This document shows, piece by piece, positions 9,945 to 19,472 of a stretch of 64,000 nt of DNA. The notes under the pieces were generated by a model that saw nothing but the letters and a program-made list of their open reading frames with translations, had not been told where the DNA came from and searched no databases. The translations under genes were made by a program, and so were the position numbers. Position 1 is the stretch's first letter. Each line of letters opens with the position of its first letter. Location: positions 62,001-126,000 of the forward strand of contig JAHDVF020000010.1 of assembly GCA_022606425.2 (NCBI GenBank), given 5' to 3'. The DNA comes from Lepidostoma basale. Taxonomy: Eukaryota; Arthropoda; Insecta; Trichoptera; Lepidostomatidae.

Positions 9945-10265
9945 TTGTTATTCTATGTTCGCCTTCACTTTGTGTTGTGGATTCATATTTGAATAAATAT
10001 AATTAAACTTTGTTATACAACACTTTTTATTTTCACTGAACTCAGACATGTTTCGGTTACAGGTAACCTATTGCTCCACTCTCGTCAATCCTAATTATAC
10101 CACTTCCACTTTTTTACATAACTCGATCTCCATTTAGTATATAAGTGACCGCTTTGTTTTATTTGATTGTTAAAATTGTATACATTGATAAAGGTTACTT
10201 GTAACCGAAACTTGTCTGAGTTCAGTGAAAATAAAAAGTATAGTAACACAAAGTATAATTATATT
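9945..10265. repeat. P inverted pair with hammerhead-like cores (Penelope-type)
   Basis: A left arm (CAACACTTTTTATTTTCACT...GAACTCAGACATGTTTCGGTTACAGGTAACC broken into its blocks) is mirrored by a right arm ending near 10265. The right arm reads TTGATAA, stem GGTTAC/GTAACC, GAAAC, TTGTC. The outer block 'ACTTTGTGTTGTGG' is shared with the piece next to the Penelope-like coding region at 63735-63850, which links this family to Penelope-like elements. Confidence 0.65.
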
Positions 10266-10563
10266 TATTCACAGTTATATTCCACTACATTCATAAGTAA
10301 ACGTATTTTCTGTGTCGAATTGTGACAACACTGACATTTTCAAAATATTGAAACTGTATTTTTCTGACTGAACGGCAGCTCAAACGCCTCGTGGTATATA
10401 TATTTATTGAGTTGTCATAATATCCTTTATATCTGTATGCAATAAACATAATTTTTCAGGTTTTATTATTGTTGAAAAAATCACGACCTGCTGGGTACAG
10501 CAATACTAATAATTTCCGGCATTTAAAGGGTTAAAGAATCAGAGCCGAATATACCTACATCAT

Positions 10564-11199
10564 TTAACCCTTACCACTCCTTTGTCAAATGCCAGCCGAC
10601 ATCACTATATGTACACTACAACTCAGTTGTCGGCTGGCGGCCGACAATATAAGACTTGCGCGCGCGGTGTATTTTCGCGCGCAAAATTTGACACGTGTCG
10701 TTGTTTCTTGTGATTATTCGTTAGAAAAACATTTAATTTCTCGTTTTGATAAGATTTTGACTTTACTATAAAATAATCCTAGCAAATTCACATAACCTAA
10801 AATGGCGGGAACTTCGCGTGATACGTCATGCAGAGGAGCTATTTTAGTACAAGCCCCACTTCATTGCGAAACTGGACAAAGGTTCTAAAGACTGTACTGT
10901 GTGCAGTAACAGAAAAATTCCAGGGGCAAGACGGGAAACAGTGTGGTTTTGTGAGACCTGTTCCAGAAAACCTGGTTTTCATCCTGATGATTGTTTTAAA
11001 AAGTACCATACTATGCAAAACTATAAGTAGTCCATAATGTTCTTTGTAAATTATTTTTTTATTTGAATAATAAATCATTACAAATGAATTTTTAACGATT
11101 TTTTTTTGTAATGACCTATCAATTAAAATATTTTTACATTATTTAAATATGAGTTGACTGACAAACAATATAAAAAATTATAGGAGTGGTAAGGGTTAA
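10564..11199 (+). mobile_element. piggyBac-like non-autonomous element, TTAA TSD
   Basis: Perfect 14-bp terminal inverted repeats CCCTTACCACTCCT (10568-10581 and 11182-11195) sit inside TTAA on both sides (10564-10567, 11196-11199). CCC-ended terminal repeats and TTAA target duplications define piggyBac elements. A subterminal inverted pair GCCAGCCGAC (10591-10600) and GTCGGCTGGC (10629-10638) lies near the left end. At 628 bp it is an internal deletion derivative that kept the end of the transposase gene. A full element would be over 2 kb. Confidence 0.85.
10848..11030 (+). pseudogene. piggyBac-like transposase, C-terminal cysteine-rich domain
   Basis: The frame is open for 60 codons to a TAG and has no start codon, because it is the surviving 3' end of a transposase gene. 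It reads DCTVCSNRKIPGARR, then VWFCETCSRKPGFHPDDCF, then KKYHTMQNYK and stop. The spacing CxxC...CxxC...HxxxC...YH is the zinc-binding cysteine-rich domain that piggyBac transposases use to bind their ends. A stop lies just upstream (10845-10847). The zinc ligands all appear intact although the catalytic domain is gone. Confidence 0.8.
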
Positions 11200-11319
11200 G
11201 ATTTTTGAGTTATGTATAAAATCGCCAATCGTGAAAGTGGATAAAACAGTGATGTAATTTAGAAAAAAAAAATCGTTTTTATGTATAAATATTAAGGCAT
11301 ATGTTTTGAATTGACTTAC

Positions 11320-11487
11320 CCTGGATTTCTTTCTCTCGAAGGGTCCACGTAAGACGGGGTGAAGGTCTACCCCCGTTGACAGCGCACTCCAGTCTAACGC
11401 TTGCCCCCTCTGCCAAAGGGCCAAGGGTGGTGGAGTTAGTCACAGCTGCTCCTGATGCATCCAACACCCGTATGGATGTAGGTTTCA
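11320..11487 (-). CDS. Host exon: immunoglobulin-like domain (sidestep-like IgSF protein)
   Basis: This is the only convincing host coding exon in the window. On the minus strand it starts after an acceptor ending TTGTTACAG and stops before a donor GTAAGT, and no stop interrupts its 168 bp. It begins with the last two bases of a codon and ends with the first base of the next, so both introns are phase 1, the classic arrangement for Ig-domain exons. The peptide runs KPTSIRVLDASGAAV, then GPLAEGASVRLECAVNGGRP, then SPRLTWTLREKEIQG. It holds the B-strand cysteine (LEC) and the C-strand tryptophan (LTW) of an Ig fold; the second cysteine must be on the next exon. The 'GP..EG..v.LeC.v.GGRP.P.lTW' pattern resembles the sidestep family of neuronal cell-surface proteins, and beaten-path-like or nectin-like proteins are alternatives. 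No partner exon was found in the window. Confidence 0.75.
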
Positions 11488-11569
11488 CTGTAACAATAAT
11501 GCATAATAAGTATTTAAATATATTTTAGATATTTATCAAAAACCTTTTTTTTGGTTCTTAAGAAGAGGA

Positions 11570-11712
11570 AAATTGAGGGACGCCGGGGGCCCGGAAGGGC
11601 ACAAATGTCTTAGCAGACCGGCATCCGAAGTGTGGTGGAGCTGTTCCGAAAGGCGCAGGACAGATCGCCAACGTTGGGGGGACCCGACAGGGCACTTGAA
11701 GAAGAAGAAGTG
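11570..11712 (+). mobile_element. RTE-GAA LINE 3' end
   Basis: The plus strand reads KIEGRRGPGRAQMS, a stop, QTGIRSVVELFRKAQDR and then a GAAGAAGAAG tail. This is a decayed RTE C-terminus related to the copy at 35181-35358. Confidence 0.65.
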
Positions 11713-11784
11713 GAAAAGTTACTAACTAAACAAATCATCGCATAGATATAAGCATTTCACTGTCATTTCTCTAGAAAACAATTT

Positions 11785-11870
11785 AATGAATGAAAAAATG
11801 ATGGTGTTATGAATAAAATAATGAATGAATTATTGAAATGGTTTGGACATATAGAAAGAACGAATGAAGT
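11785..11870 (+). mobile_element. SAYP LINE scrap
   Basis: It covers the 'GVMNKIMNELLKWFGHIER' segment only, in a slightly diverged form. Confidence 0.55.
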
Positions 11871-11934
11871 GAACGTGAGGGATCCTGGAGGGATCCATCC
11901 TCTGCAAGTGCGAATTATTTCATTATATACATTT

Positions 11935-12195
11935 AATACTAGAAGTTTCATCATATTTTATGGAAATGAGAGAATGACATGTTTCGCTATGCTGAGGCAT
12001 TGTCAAAGGCTACTTTAAAATATAATGAAACTTCTAGATAACATACGTTGCTTATTGTGTAAATGTATGATGTAAAACTCCATATTAAATTAATAATATG
12101 AATGAAAAAACGATAGTTTTCTAGGATTTTTATTACAAAGTTTATGTATGACATGTTTCGCCCTGCTAAGGCATTATCAAACATACGTTTTCATT
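11935..12195. repeat. H repeats with hammerhead-like cores
   Basis: Two minus-strand copies are visible. At 11968-12008: TTGACAA, GCC..AGC stem, GAAAC, ATGTC. At 12143-12185: TTGATAA, TGCCTTAGCAGGGC hairpin, GAAAC, ATGTCATAC. The flanks 'ATAATGAAACTTCTAGA' and its inverse form an outer inverted repeat. Confidence 0.55.
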
Positions 12196-12257
12196 CTTCT
12201 TTTTCCTTTGATAGATATTTAATTTAGTTTATGCTAATAAGATGTAACTGACGATCA

Positions 12258-12335
12258 AATAACTAACTAATTCCACATCATGCCGTTTCTCCGGAGAGGT
12301 AGTCAGGGGTTAGTAGGCAGGGAGTTCAGCTTCAA
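12258..12335 (-). mobile_element. SAYP LINE tail scrap
   Basis: It contains an AACTAACTAA tail complement, then 'ATCATGCCGTTTCTCCGGAG', the reverse complement of the 3' hairpin region, in degenerate form. Confidence 0.45.
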
Positions 12336-12671
12336 TTGTCAACTCGCTAAGAAAACAAATTCCATTCATTAAAGAAAATGTGAGTTGAAGTGCTTCCTTG
12401 TATGAAGGATAATATAATTAATATTTTTTTCTTTTTCTATTGTAGTTGTGATATATAAAAATAAATTCTAAATTTCATGGGTTCAAAGACAAGACGATAG
12501 CAGCAAGTTGAATTTACAATCTGTTTTGTCAAATATTTTTAACCACAAGGAGAATATTATTTTTTGGGGAATTAAAGGCAATCAATTTGTTCATTTTAAT
12601 TTATTTTTAACAAACCATCGTTATTTTCAAGAAATGGTAAAAAATAATAAATAATTCAACTTATTGTCTAC

Positions 12672-12829
12672 GCTATGGTTATAAAAGTATATGTTAACGA
12701 TGTAAATGGAACTAGAAATAGAGGAAGACAGAGGAAACGTATGATATAACATGATCAAAAAAATGTGTGTTATTGATACTCCGCTCATTTTGGCACCTGC
12801 ATCCAACCCTTTCAGCTCTTTCATGAAAG
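12672..12829. mobile_element. Two SAYP LINE scraps, opposite strands
   Basis: Plus-strand 12672-12760 covers 'VYVNDVNGTRNRGR'. Minus-strand 12765-12829 covers 'MKELKGLDAGAKMSGVSIT' from just upstream of RT motif C. The junction implies rearrangement. Confidence 0.55.
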
Positions 12830-13007
12830 CTTTATAGTGTTCATAAATGCGAAACTAGTCATAATTAAAAGAGATGACACACTAGTCATAAAACACGAAC
12901 GCAAAATTGCGTTTAAAACGTAAAATTTGAACTGTATTCTGCGTATTCCGCAGCAAATTAGATTTATTCAATTTTCTGGAAAGTTTTTAACTGAATTACT
13001 ATATTAA

Positions 13008-13585
13008 TAGGGTCGAAGCACCAGTATTTGACCGCCCCCCAGTCAATGACCGTTGGTTTATAAAACAAAATATAATAAGAATTGCTTTAATCCCAAGAAA
13101 CTATAACAAAAAAGAGGTAGGCAGAGACAACTGTTGGTAAGAAACAAAACTATCAGTTTTGAACTGTGCCTTGTCAAACGGTAAAAGTGCGTCTTCCCGT
13201 TGTTGTTCTGAGATTTTAGTAGTTTTTTATAAGGAAAAGTGTGGTAAATGTTTTTTAAATGTTATTTCTTATGCAATTCTTTGAATATTTACATATTTTT
13301 ATATGTTAGGGTGTTTCATAATGTGACAATGTAAAAAAATCTATGTATTGTATCAATATAACCTGAAGTGGTCATTTACTGGTGATTGTGCTATTTTTTT
13401 AGAGAAATATTAATTTTAATATTAATACTCATATTTCAATAAAAAAATAGAGCATTTAGGGAAGTCAATGTGTTTTTTATTGTTTTCTTTTATTTTGTAC
13501 ACTGAAATAATGAAATTAATGCCTTTAATGTGGATTTCAGCACAAGCTGAACCTTAAACGGTCATTCATTGGTGCATTGACCCTA
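13008..13585. mobile_element. Short DNA transposon with TAGGGTC inverted ends
   Basis: The left end 'TAGGGTCGAAGCACCAGTAT' and the complement of the right end 'TAGGGTCAATGCACCAATGA' match at about 21 of 27 bases, then both continue to TGACCG. Motifs like 'TCAATGACCG' and 'GGTCATTTACTGG' recur inside. The element is 578 bp and has no coding region. If the flanking TA is the target duplication, a Tc1/mariner-type origin is possible, but the superfamily is not settled. Confidence 0.55.
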
Positions 13586-13909
13586 CATTACGCTAGCTAA
13601 TTGCCCGCACGCTAGTTGGGGTGGGATGGAGACGCGTAATATAATGATGATTTCAGAACTAACCAAACCCACGCTTAAATGGTTTCCTCTTGGATACAAA
13701 GGTCGTAGCAACGGGGAGTTATCATGGCGACAGCATCCGTTTCTCCTTCTGGTAATTGTTTAGTTCTGTCAACTATATCATGAACCTGTATTGCCAGACG
13801 CAAGAAAGTTATATAATATTATCAAAATTTTAGTATTTCTTCATAAAGTCGAATCAACGAGCATGAACTCAAAGTCCTAAACTAACTAATAATAATAAGA
13901 ATAATAATA

Positions 13910-14172
13910 TTGTATCTCAATAGAGACGAAGATGCAAATTGGAAACTGAATATGGTTGATCAAGGTGTTTACAGGACTTATGACCTGTCATTGGTTGGGT
14001 TAAGCGCACGCTTTATGTAATTACAAGATTCCCCATTCCACCTTCCTTCTTATGACCATGTCTAACACATTTTTGGAAGTTGTATATATGGTAAAGTCCA
14101 ACACCAGATTTCACATGTCAGTTTCAATGCGCCATCTATGAAGATTTTGATTATATATGTTAATCTATTTTT
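13910..14172 (+). mobile_element. B foldback element, partial
   Basis: It begins with the 'TCTCAATAGAGACGAAGATG' block and runs through 'GACTTATGACCTGTCATTGG' to the 'CATCTATGAAGATTTTGATT' region. The terminal GTATAC repeat is missing on the left. Confidence 0.65.
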
Positions 14173-14632
14173 AGCGTATTTAATGCTGCTGCCCGATTAA
14201 TTATGGGGCAACACTGTCATATCACGCCGCTCCTGAAGGACCTTCATTGGCTTAAAATCCGAGAGCGAGTAAAATATAAATTGTGTTTGACAGTGTTTAA
14301 GGCTCGACACCAGAGAGCGCCAGCGTATATATCGGACCTCTGCGTGACACCCATGCCAACGGAAAGGCAACGTTCACTCCGATCAGTAGAAACAAGTGCA
14401 AACAACATAGCGATTCCAGTCAGAGCCAATAAAGCATGTTTCTATGATCGTGCTTTCAGAATAGCCTCCATGTTAGTATTAAGTATGAGGATAGTGACGT
14501 TAAATTTAAGAAACATCTGAAGACTGCACTGTTCGGTCAGTCATTTCCTAGTGCCCCCTTGGAGTAATTGATTTTACAAAACGGCGCACTTAAAATACAA
14601 ATCATCATAATAATAATAATCTCTAAGATTAA
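14173..14632 (+). mobile_element. CR1/L2-like LINE 3' end (second subfamily)
   Basis: The plus strand encodes FNAAARLIMGQHCHITPLLK, HWLKIRERVKYKLCLTVFKA, then a frame that ends after YDRAFRIASM. The 3' UTR has a hairpin between GTGCCCCC and CGGCGCAC, and the element ends in an (ATA/ATC)n tail. It differs from the other CR1-like copies in protein and hairpin sequence, so it is a separate subfamily. Confidence 0.75.
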
Positions 14633-14721
14633 TCTATACATAATCTACATACTAATGCCATCGATGGAGATTTATATTTATTTAGCATTTAGCAGAACAT
14701 ATTTTTAACACAATGTGAAAG

Positions 14722-14958
14722 GCTATTATTATTATTATTATTATTATTATTATGATTTGTATTTAAAGTGCGCCGTTTTGTAAAATCAGTTACTCCAAGG
14801 GCGCACTAGGAAATGACTGACCGAACAGTGCAGTCTTCAGATGTTTCTTAAATTTAACGTCACTATCCTCATACTTAATACTAACATGGAGGCTATTCCA
14901 CGCCAACGGACCCGCAACGCTGAAAGCACGATCATAGAAACATGCTTTATTGGCTACC
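14722..14958 (-). mobile_element. CR1/L2-like LINE 3' end, inverted partner
   Basis: It is a reverse-complement copy of the 3' part of the element at 14173-14632, starting with a long ATT tail at 14724-14753. The two copies face each other 90 bp apart and could pair as a stem of over 200 bp. Confidence 0.75.
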
Positions 14959-15180
14959 CCGCCATTAGCGCATTGTTAGAAGCCGCCTGGAGATGTCACT
15001 CCTATCTATATGCCAAACTTGAGACCAGATATGATTACAATATTTTTTTGAATGTATACATATACTTGTATACGGATACTGGATTTCACCCATTGCGGGT
15101 TATCAATTCATGATTTAATTGTAATGGGTGGAATGGGTGAAATCCAGTATCCGTATACAAGTATATGTATACATTAAAAA
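14959..15180. mobile_element. B foldback element with perfect 44-bp ends
   Basis: A B-body piece (14959-15010) is followed by a minimal foldback: 15051-15094 and 15132-15175 are exact reverse complements over 44 bp around a 37-nt loop. The arms begin AATGTATACATATACTTG and end TTTCACCCATT. The lack of any mismatch implies a recent event or ongoing arm conversion. Confidence 0.8.
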
Positions 15181-15186
15181 AAATAC

Positions 15187-15354
15187 AATAATAATATGCT
15201 AACTTTTAAAGCGCCGTTTTTGTGATGTAATCACCCCAAGGGCGCATTAAGACGTGTTTTAAATCTTAATGTGAACGCTGCATCTGATTGATATTCGCGA
15301 TCGATTAGAGAGTATAATAAAACAAAACATGCAGGTTTTAAATTGGGTATGGAA
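15187..15354 (-). mobile_element. CR1/L2-like LINE 3' UTR
   Basis: It starts with a short ATT-type tail, then holds the 'GCGCCGTTTTTGTGATGTAA' hairpin arm and its partner 'TCACCCCAAGGGCGC'. No coding sequence remains. Confidence 0.7.
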
Positions 15355-15601
15355 CCATTGCATTATCGATATCTTCGTAAGATGACAACTTCATAGTCTT
15401 TCAACTGATCATGCCTTTGGCGCTATCCGATGTTCCCACAAAATCTATCAATTTCCTCTTTTTATTAATGATGTCCCGTCTAGTTTGATCACCAACATTC
15501 TATTGATTCGATAAATTTTTAACTGTAGCACCATTTTCAAACTTTTGAATTATTTCGAGTTTTTGTTCAATTGAAAGTACGACTTGTTTGCGTTTATCCA
15601 T
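15355..15601 (-). pseudogene. pogo/Tigger-like transposase, N-terminal DNA-binding region
   Basis: The minus strand starts at an ATG (15601) and reads MDKRKQVVLSIEQKLEIIQK, then FENGATVKNLSNQ before a stop caused by a frameshift. In another frame it continues GDQTRRDIINKKRKLIDFVG and KTMKLSSYEDIDNAM. This is the CENP-B/Tigger N-terminal helix-turn-helix: 'LSLEQKLEII..le.G.s...la..y.vg..TvrdI', then 'KRKLldF' and 'KTMK.ssye.ld.A'. The DDE catalytic domain is absent because a CR1 3' end abuts the low-coordinate side. No terminal repeat was identified. Confidence 0.7.
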
Positions 15602-15673
15602 TATAATGGACACTATTTCACAGTAAAATAAAACAAATGACAATGTTTTATTAGTATGAACTTATTCTGCTAT

Positions 15674-15972
15674 CACCCATCTAATCAAATCAAATCAAAT
15701 CAAATCAGTTTATTTTCTCAAAAGATATTAAAAGCAACAATTATATTTTAAGGCATCTATTGAGAACAGGTAAAACATAAAAAAATATAATACCAGGAAC
15801 GCATGAGAGATTGTTCGACATTAGGAATACAAGATACTCTCCAAAGTCAAGAGTACTCGTATTTGTCTTCTGAACATACTTTCACGAATATGAAAGACAT
15901 AGATCTCCGAAGCGATCATGTTCAGCAGTTTGATTGCTCTCCCCACCGGCATCACCAGAGGCAGTTCCATGC
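15674..15972 (-). mobile_element. J-LINE 3' end
   Basis: On the minus strand it encodes the last codons (LPLVMPVGRAIKLLN region), followed by a 3' UTR with 'TTCGTGAAAGTATG' and 'AATGTCGAAC', and it ends in four TTTGA units. Closely related copies are at 18855-19138, 60548-60808 and 62500-63150. Confidence 0.75.
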
Positions 15973-15984
15973 ATAGCTAATGGA

Positions 15985-16032
15985 TGAAACCATAACTCCA
16001 CTGTGAACGGCCAATTTCATTTTCACTGATAA
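15985..16032 (-). mobile_element. SAYP LINE scrap (A2)
   Basis: It matches the reverse complement of the A2 segment around 'KMAVHNGVLV'. Confidence 0.4.
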
Positions 16033-16486
16033 ATTCATGTATCGTATATTTTAGTGTAGACTACGTTTATAAGTACAAATTCGGAATGTGAATGAAAAAA
16101 AAGTGTATAAAAAGCTGTCTTCTTGCTCAACTCCTTCTCTCCTCCCCTTCCGGTTGGTACACGCGAGAAGAAAAATTTCGCGGATATGGATTCCACCGGA
16201 AGTATACCATTAACATACGTTTCCGGTGTATATCCTCCCGCTCTTCCCTTCCTACCCGTACAGATTCCATTTCCTTTCGTCAATCAAAGCGAGAAAGAGA
16301 TGCGTACCCTTTTTATTCGGAAAATTAGACCAACCTTCTTCTTACGGCCGGAATTCGGAGGGATTGTTAAGGTATATTTTTACAAAATAAAACATGTTTC
16401 AACGATGGGGTAATTATGTGAAGAATTTCAGAATTTTTTATTTATTTTTTATTATGAATGAAAACGTATATTTTCTGAAATTTATA
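16033..16486. other. Unassigned sequence, less AT-rich
   Basis: Overlapping open frames of 78-96 codons occur on both strands around 16092-16413 but resemble no protein family that I recognise. No splice-flanked exon or repeat was recognised. Confidence 0.4.
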
Positions 16487-16911
16487 AAACTAACTAAGTA
16501 ACTAACCATCACGCCGTCTCCCCTAAGCGGTAGGCAGAAATAATGGACTCGCACACTTCTCTTTCCTGACATATTTCTCTCGCTTTCTCAACATTTATAC
16601 ATCGCGTCATGCACGCGCGTCGATTTCTCTGACTCATCAAGTGGCCGACATTCAATATTTCATTTATTTGATCGTGCCACGTTTTTCTCGGGTTTTCTCT
16701 ATTTCTAGTTCCAATTACATCGTTAACATATACATTTTTACCATTCTTTCTTCATTAATTTCTTACATTATTTTGTTCATAACACGCATTCACTTCTTAT
16801 ATTTTCATTCGACACTCTATCATAGACACATTCGTGTAAGAGCTCTCATTTCTTCTGCATTTATTCTACATTCATCCTTCTTTTTCCTGTTCCATGCTTC
16901 GCTTCCATAAA
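16487..16911 (-). mobile_element. SAYP LINE 3' end (A1)
   Basis: It runs from a GTTA-type tail through the 3' hairpin, which is mutated here (loop TTAG), to 'MEAKHGTGKRRM'. Several frameshifts break the protein and part of the WFGHMER segment is deleted. Confidence 0.7.
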
Positions 16912-16924
16912 TAAGTTTTTTGAT

Positions 16925-17010
16925 TTATTTTTATATAACGGACTTTCGGCTTTAACGAACAACCCCTCCCCCAAATTACTCCATTATATCGAGGTTTTAC
17001 TGTATTTTCA
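16925..17010 (-). repeat. Possible pogo-like terminal repeat
   Basis: The minus strand reads 'CAGTAAAACCTCGATATAAT' then a GGGGGAGGGG run and 'GTTCGTTAAAGCC'. Ends starting CAGTAAAACCTCG...TAA are common in pogo-like elements. Only one end is visible. Confidence 0.35.
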
Positions 17011-17235
17011 AATAATTTAATAATAATGTGAAGTGGGCTAGAAGTGACAGGAATTTTATTTCGGAATAGAAAACTAGGACATATATTATAAGGGGTGGAA
17101 AGGCACCGGAAGAAGGAAAGCGAAGACAAGAAAACCAAATTTTCTTCTATAGAGTGAGGGACAGATATTATATACAAGTTTAAATATCGCATTTAGTAAA
17201 TCTAAATAAATAAAAACAATATGCTCACTCGGTTT

Positions 17236-17560
17236 TACATATATAACTAACTAACCATCCCCCCCTCTCGCAGAAGGGGTCTTCATCGTCTTATTTTTAT
17301 CTTGTCACACCTCCGAGGTGCATAGGGCCTCAAGAAGCCTTCTCCACTCGACTCTATCGCATGCCTGATGCCTAACATCATCCCAAGTGACTGCTGCTTT
17401 AACCTCGTCCTGCAGGGCTCTTCTCCAGGTGGCTCTGGGTCTGCCTCGCTTCCTCTCTCCCCCCATAGGGGACCAGTCTAGTGCGCCCTGAGCGATGCAG
17501 GCTGGGTTTCGTCTCAGAGTGTGACCGATCCACAGTCATTTGCGTCTAGTGACTTGTTAT
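17236..17560 (-). mobile_element. RTE-like LINE C-terminus behind a SAYP tail scrap
   Basis: After a SAYP tail scrap (17245-17275), the minus strand encodes WIGHTLRRNPACIAQGALDW, SPMGGERKRGRPRATWRRAL, DDVRHQACDRVEWRRLLEAL and CTSEV with a stop at 17305-17307. A TGA replaces a tryptophan just before LWIGHTLRR. This is a standard RTE-clade C-terminus distinct from the other LINEs here. Confidence 0.75.
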
Positions 17561-17682
17561 TTGATTGACTTTACGTCGGCCATGGTTTAGAGAACGGCAG
17601 TTGACACCGTTTGGGGTCAATAGATCTTGAATATTGGGCAAAAGCATCTATTTATAAACTGTAAGTTTTTAAAAAACTTATT

Positions 17683-17782
17683 GAACGCTAAGGCATTAAC
17701 ACTGTGGAATTCCATAGTAATATACTTAGGAAATTGAAAAACTTTGTTGAATCCACTATATTGAAAAAAACACGACATGTTA
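17683..17782 (-). repeat. E repeat, 3' flank
   Basis: It is the complement of the E segment 'CCTAAGTATATTACTATGGA' and 'TCCACAGTGTTAATGCC', ending near the GACATGT of the hammerhead-like core. The core itself is truncated. Confidence 0.55.
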
Positions 17783-18019
17783 AGCAAAAAATTAAACAAA
17801 CTTGAAAATTTAGAAATCCTGAAGTCAGTGAAATTGGATGAAAACATAATTAATAATCAGATTCCTCCTTTAACTCTTTTCTATTTAAATACTTTGTCTA
17901 CATTCCCCAAATCTCCCAAGCTCCCATTCCCAATCAAATGCAAATTAATCATTTATTAATCTCTATATAAATTATGTCTTTTCAAACGTACGTTTTTTGT
18001 AAATTACATTTTTTTTTGT

Positions 18020-18205
18020 GAATGTATACTTATACTTGTATACGAATACTGGATTTCACCCACCGAGGTGGAATGGGTAATGTTGTAATTACATAAAGCG
18101 TGTGCTTAACCCAACCAATGACAGGTCATAAGTCCTGTAAACACCTCGATCAACCATATTCAGTTTCCAGTTTGCATCTTCGTCTCTATTGAGATACAAT
18201 TAAAT
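18020..18205 (-). mobile_element. B foldback element, internal deletion
   Basis: The GTATAC terminal repeat (18025-18060) is fused directly to the 'AACCCAACCAATGACAGGTC' body and the 'GTCTCTATTGAGATACAATT' block. Confidence 0.7.
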
Positions 18206-18354
18206 CAAACATTTTTTTATATTATCATCATGTATTTAATAGTTCGTACTCTCAAAAAATAATTGTTAGTACCTACTTATAACAAATAGCCTAGGTTAAT
18301 TTTTAAATTTGAATTATTGTATCAAATTTTAAATGCGTTTTTTATTAGTCTATC

Positions 18355-18467
18355 TTTAAAAAGTCCATTGTTTTGGCCGAAACACTATGATATTTTAACA
18401 TTTTATAACTGGTAATTCAAAAACATTGTTTTATATCACAAATTGTATTTATTTTACTTACTTTTAC
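18355..18467 (+). repeat. D repeat, first half
   Basis: It holds 'CCATTGTTTTGGCCGAAACA' and the 'TTATATCACAAATTGTATTT' arm. The other half, in opposite orientation, lies beyond the TS-SINE at 19473-19597. Confidence 0.6.
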
Positions 18468-18474
18468 TTTATAT

Positions 18475-19472
18475 TCTTTTGTTTTTGAAAATTTGGTTTG
18501 GTTCATGTGGTGCTCCTGTTAATTTGGAGATATTTCGCGTATAAGTGAATTGTTTTGGTGAATTTAACTGTTGCCGCACATTATAATAGTTAATTGTGAC
18601 ACGTAATACCTACGTTTGTGCTGTTTTGCTGTTAAATTTATATTAGTTTTATCGTTTTTATAAAGAATTTTGACAGGTGTAAAAATAAAATTTTCATTTG
18701 TTCCAATGACAATTTGAATAATTTCTTCAATATTATTTCAAAGTTCTTGCTGGTTAAGTGCCTAATTACAGCTAATTTGAAAAACGGTGGTTACGTGTAA
18801 CATAAATGAAATAAACACAAAAGTCCGGATCGTCCATGTCAACATATGCAACATATGCAATCTGCCTCTGGTGACACCGGTGGGAAGAGCAATTAGTCTG
18901 CTGAACGCGGTCTCCTCGGAGATCGACGTCTTTCATGTTAGTGAAAGTACGTTCAGGGGGCAAATACTATTGACTTTGGAAAGTATCTTGTCTTCCTAAT
19001 GTCGAACCATCTCTAATGCGTTCCTGGTACTTTGTTGTATTTCTATAATATTTTACCTGTACTTAATGGATGCCTTAAACATTTTCCTGTTTGTAATGTC
19101 TATTGAGTTAATAAACTGATTTGATTTGATTTGATTTGAACATCGAAAAAAACATTGTGTTATTACATTATGTGCTAAATAAAAAAAACGGCGGATTCGT
19201 GGAACATAAATTAAATAGACAATATGTGTACCATCTAAAAAGAACATTTTGTATTAAATTATTTTTATTTTGTTAAATATATTTTATATCATTGTATTTT
19301 ATATTATTTATTTTAGATTTATTTTGTGGGTGTTGCACGATCGAAGTGTGCGCGGGAGATGCCTATTGCGGTGTGATGGGTTGGAGTGCCGCATCAGTAA
19401 AAGTGTGACAGTCCATTCTTTCTGCCTACCCTTTCAGAGAGATGGCGTGATGGTTAGTTAGTTAGTTACTAT
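18475..19472 (+). mobile_element. TS-SINE, long copy, with nested J-LINE
   Basis: The body includes 'AAGTTCTTGCTGGTTAAGTG', 'AAGTCCGGATCGTCCATGTC' and 'CATCTAAAAAGAACATTTTG', and ends in the shared SAYP-type 3' end and GTTA tail. A J-LINE fragment (18855-19138) interrupts it between 5-bp AACAT duplications. The uninterrupted site is preserved in the copy at 49385-49995. It has no protein-coding frame. Confidence 0.75.
18855..19138 (+). mobile_element. J-LINE 3' end, nested in TS-SINE
   Basis: It encodes LPLVTPVGRAISLLNAVSSE and IDVFHVSES, the end of a Jockey-like ORF2, then a 3' UTR and four TTTGA tail units. Target duplication AACAT is at 18850-18854 and 19139-19143. Confidence 0.8.

Noticed and set aside
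16035..16413. Overlapping open frames of 78-96 codons on both strands as a possible gene
   Set aside because: They match no family that I recognise, overlap in several frames and lack splice or promoter context. The interval is simply less AT-rich.
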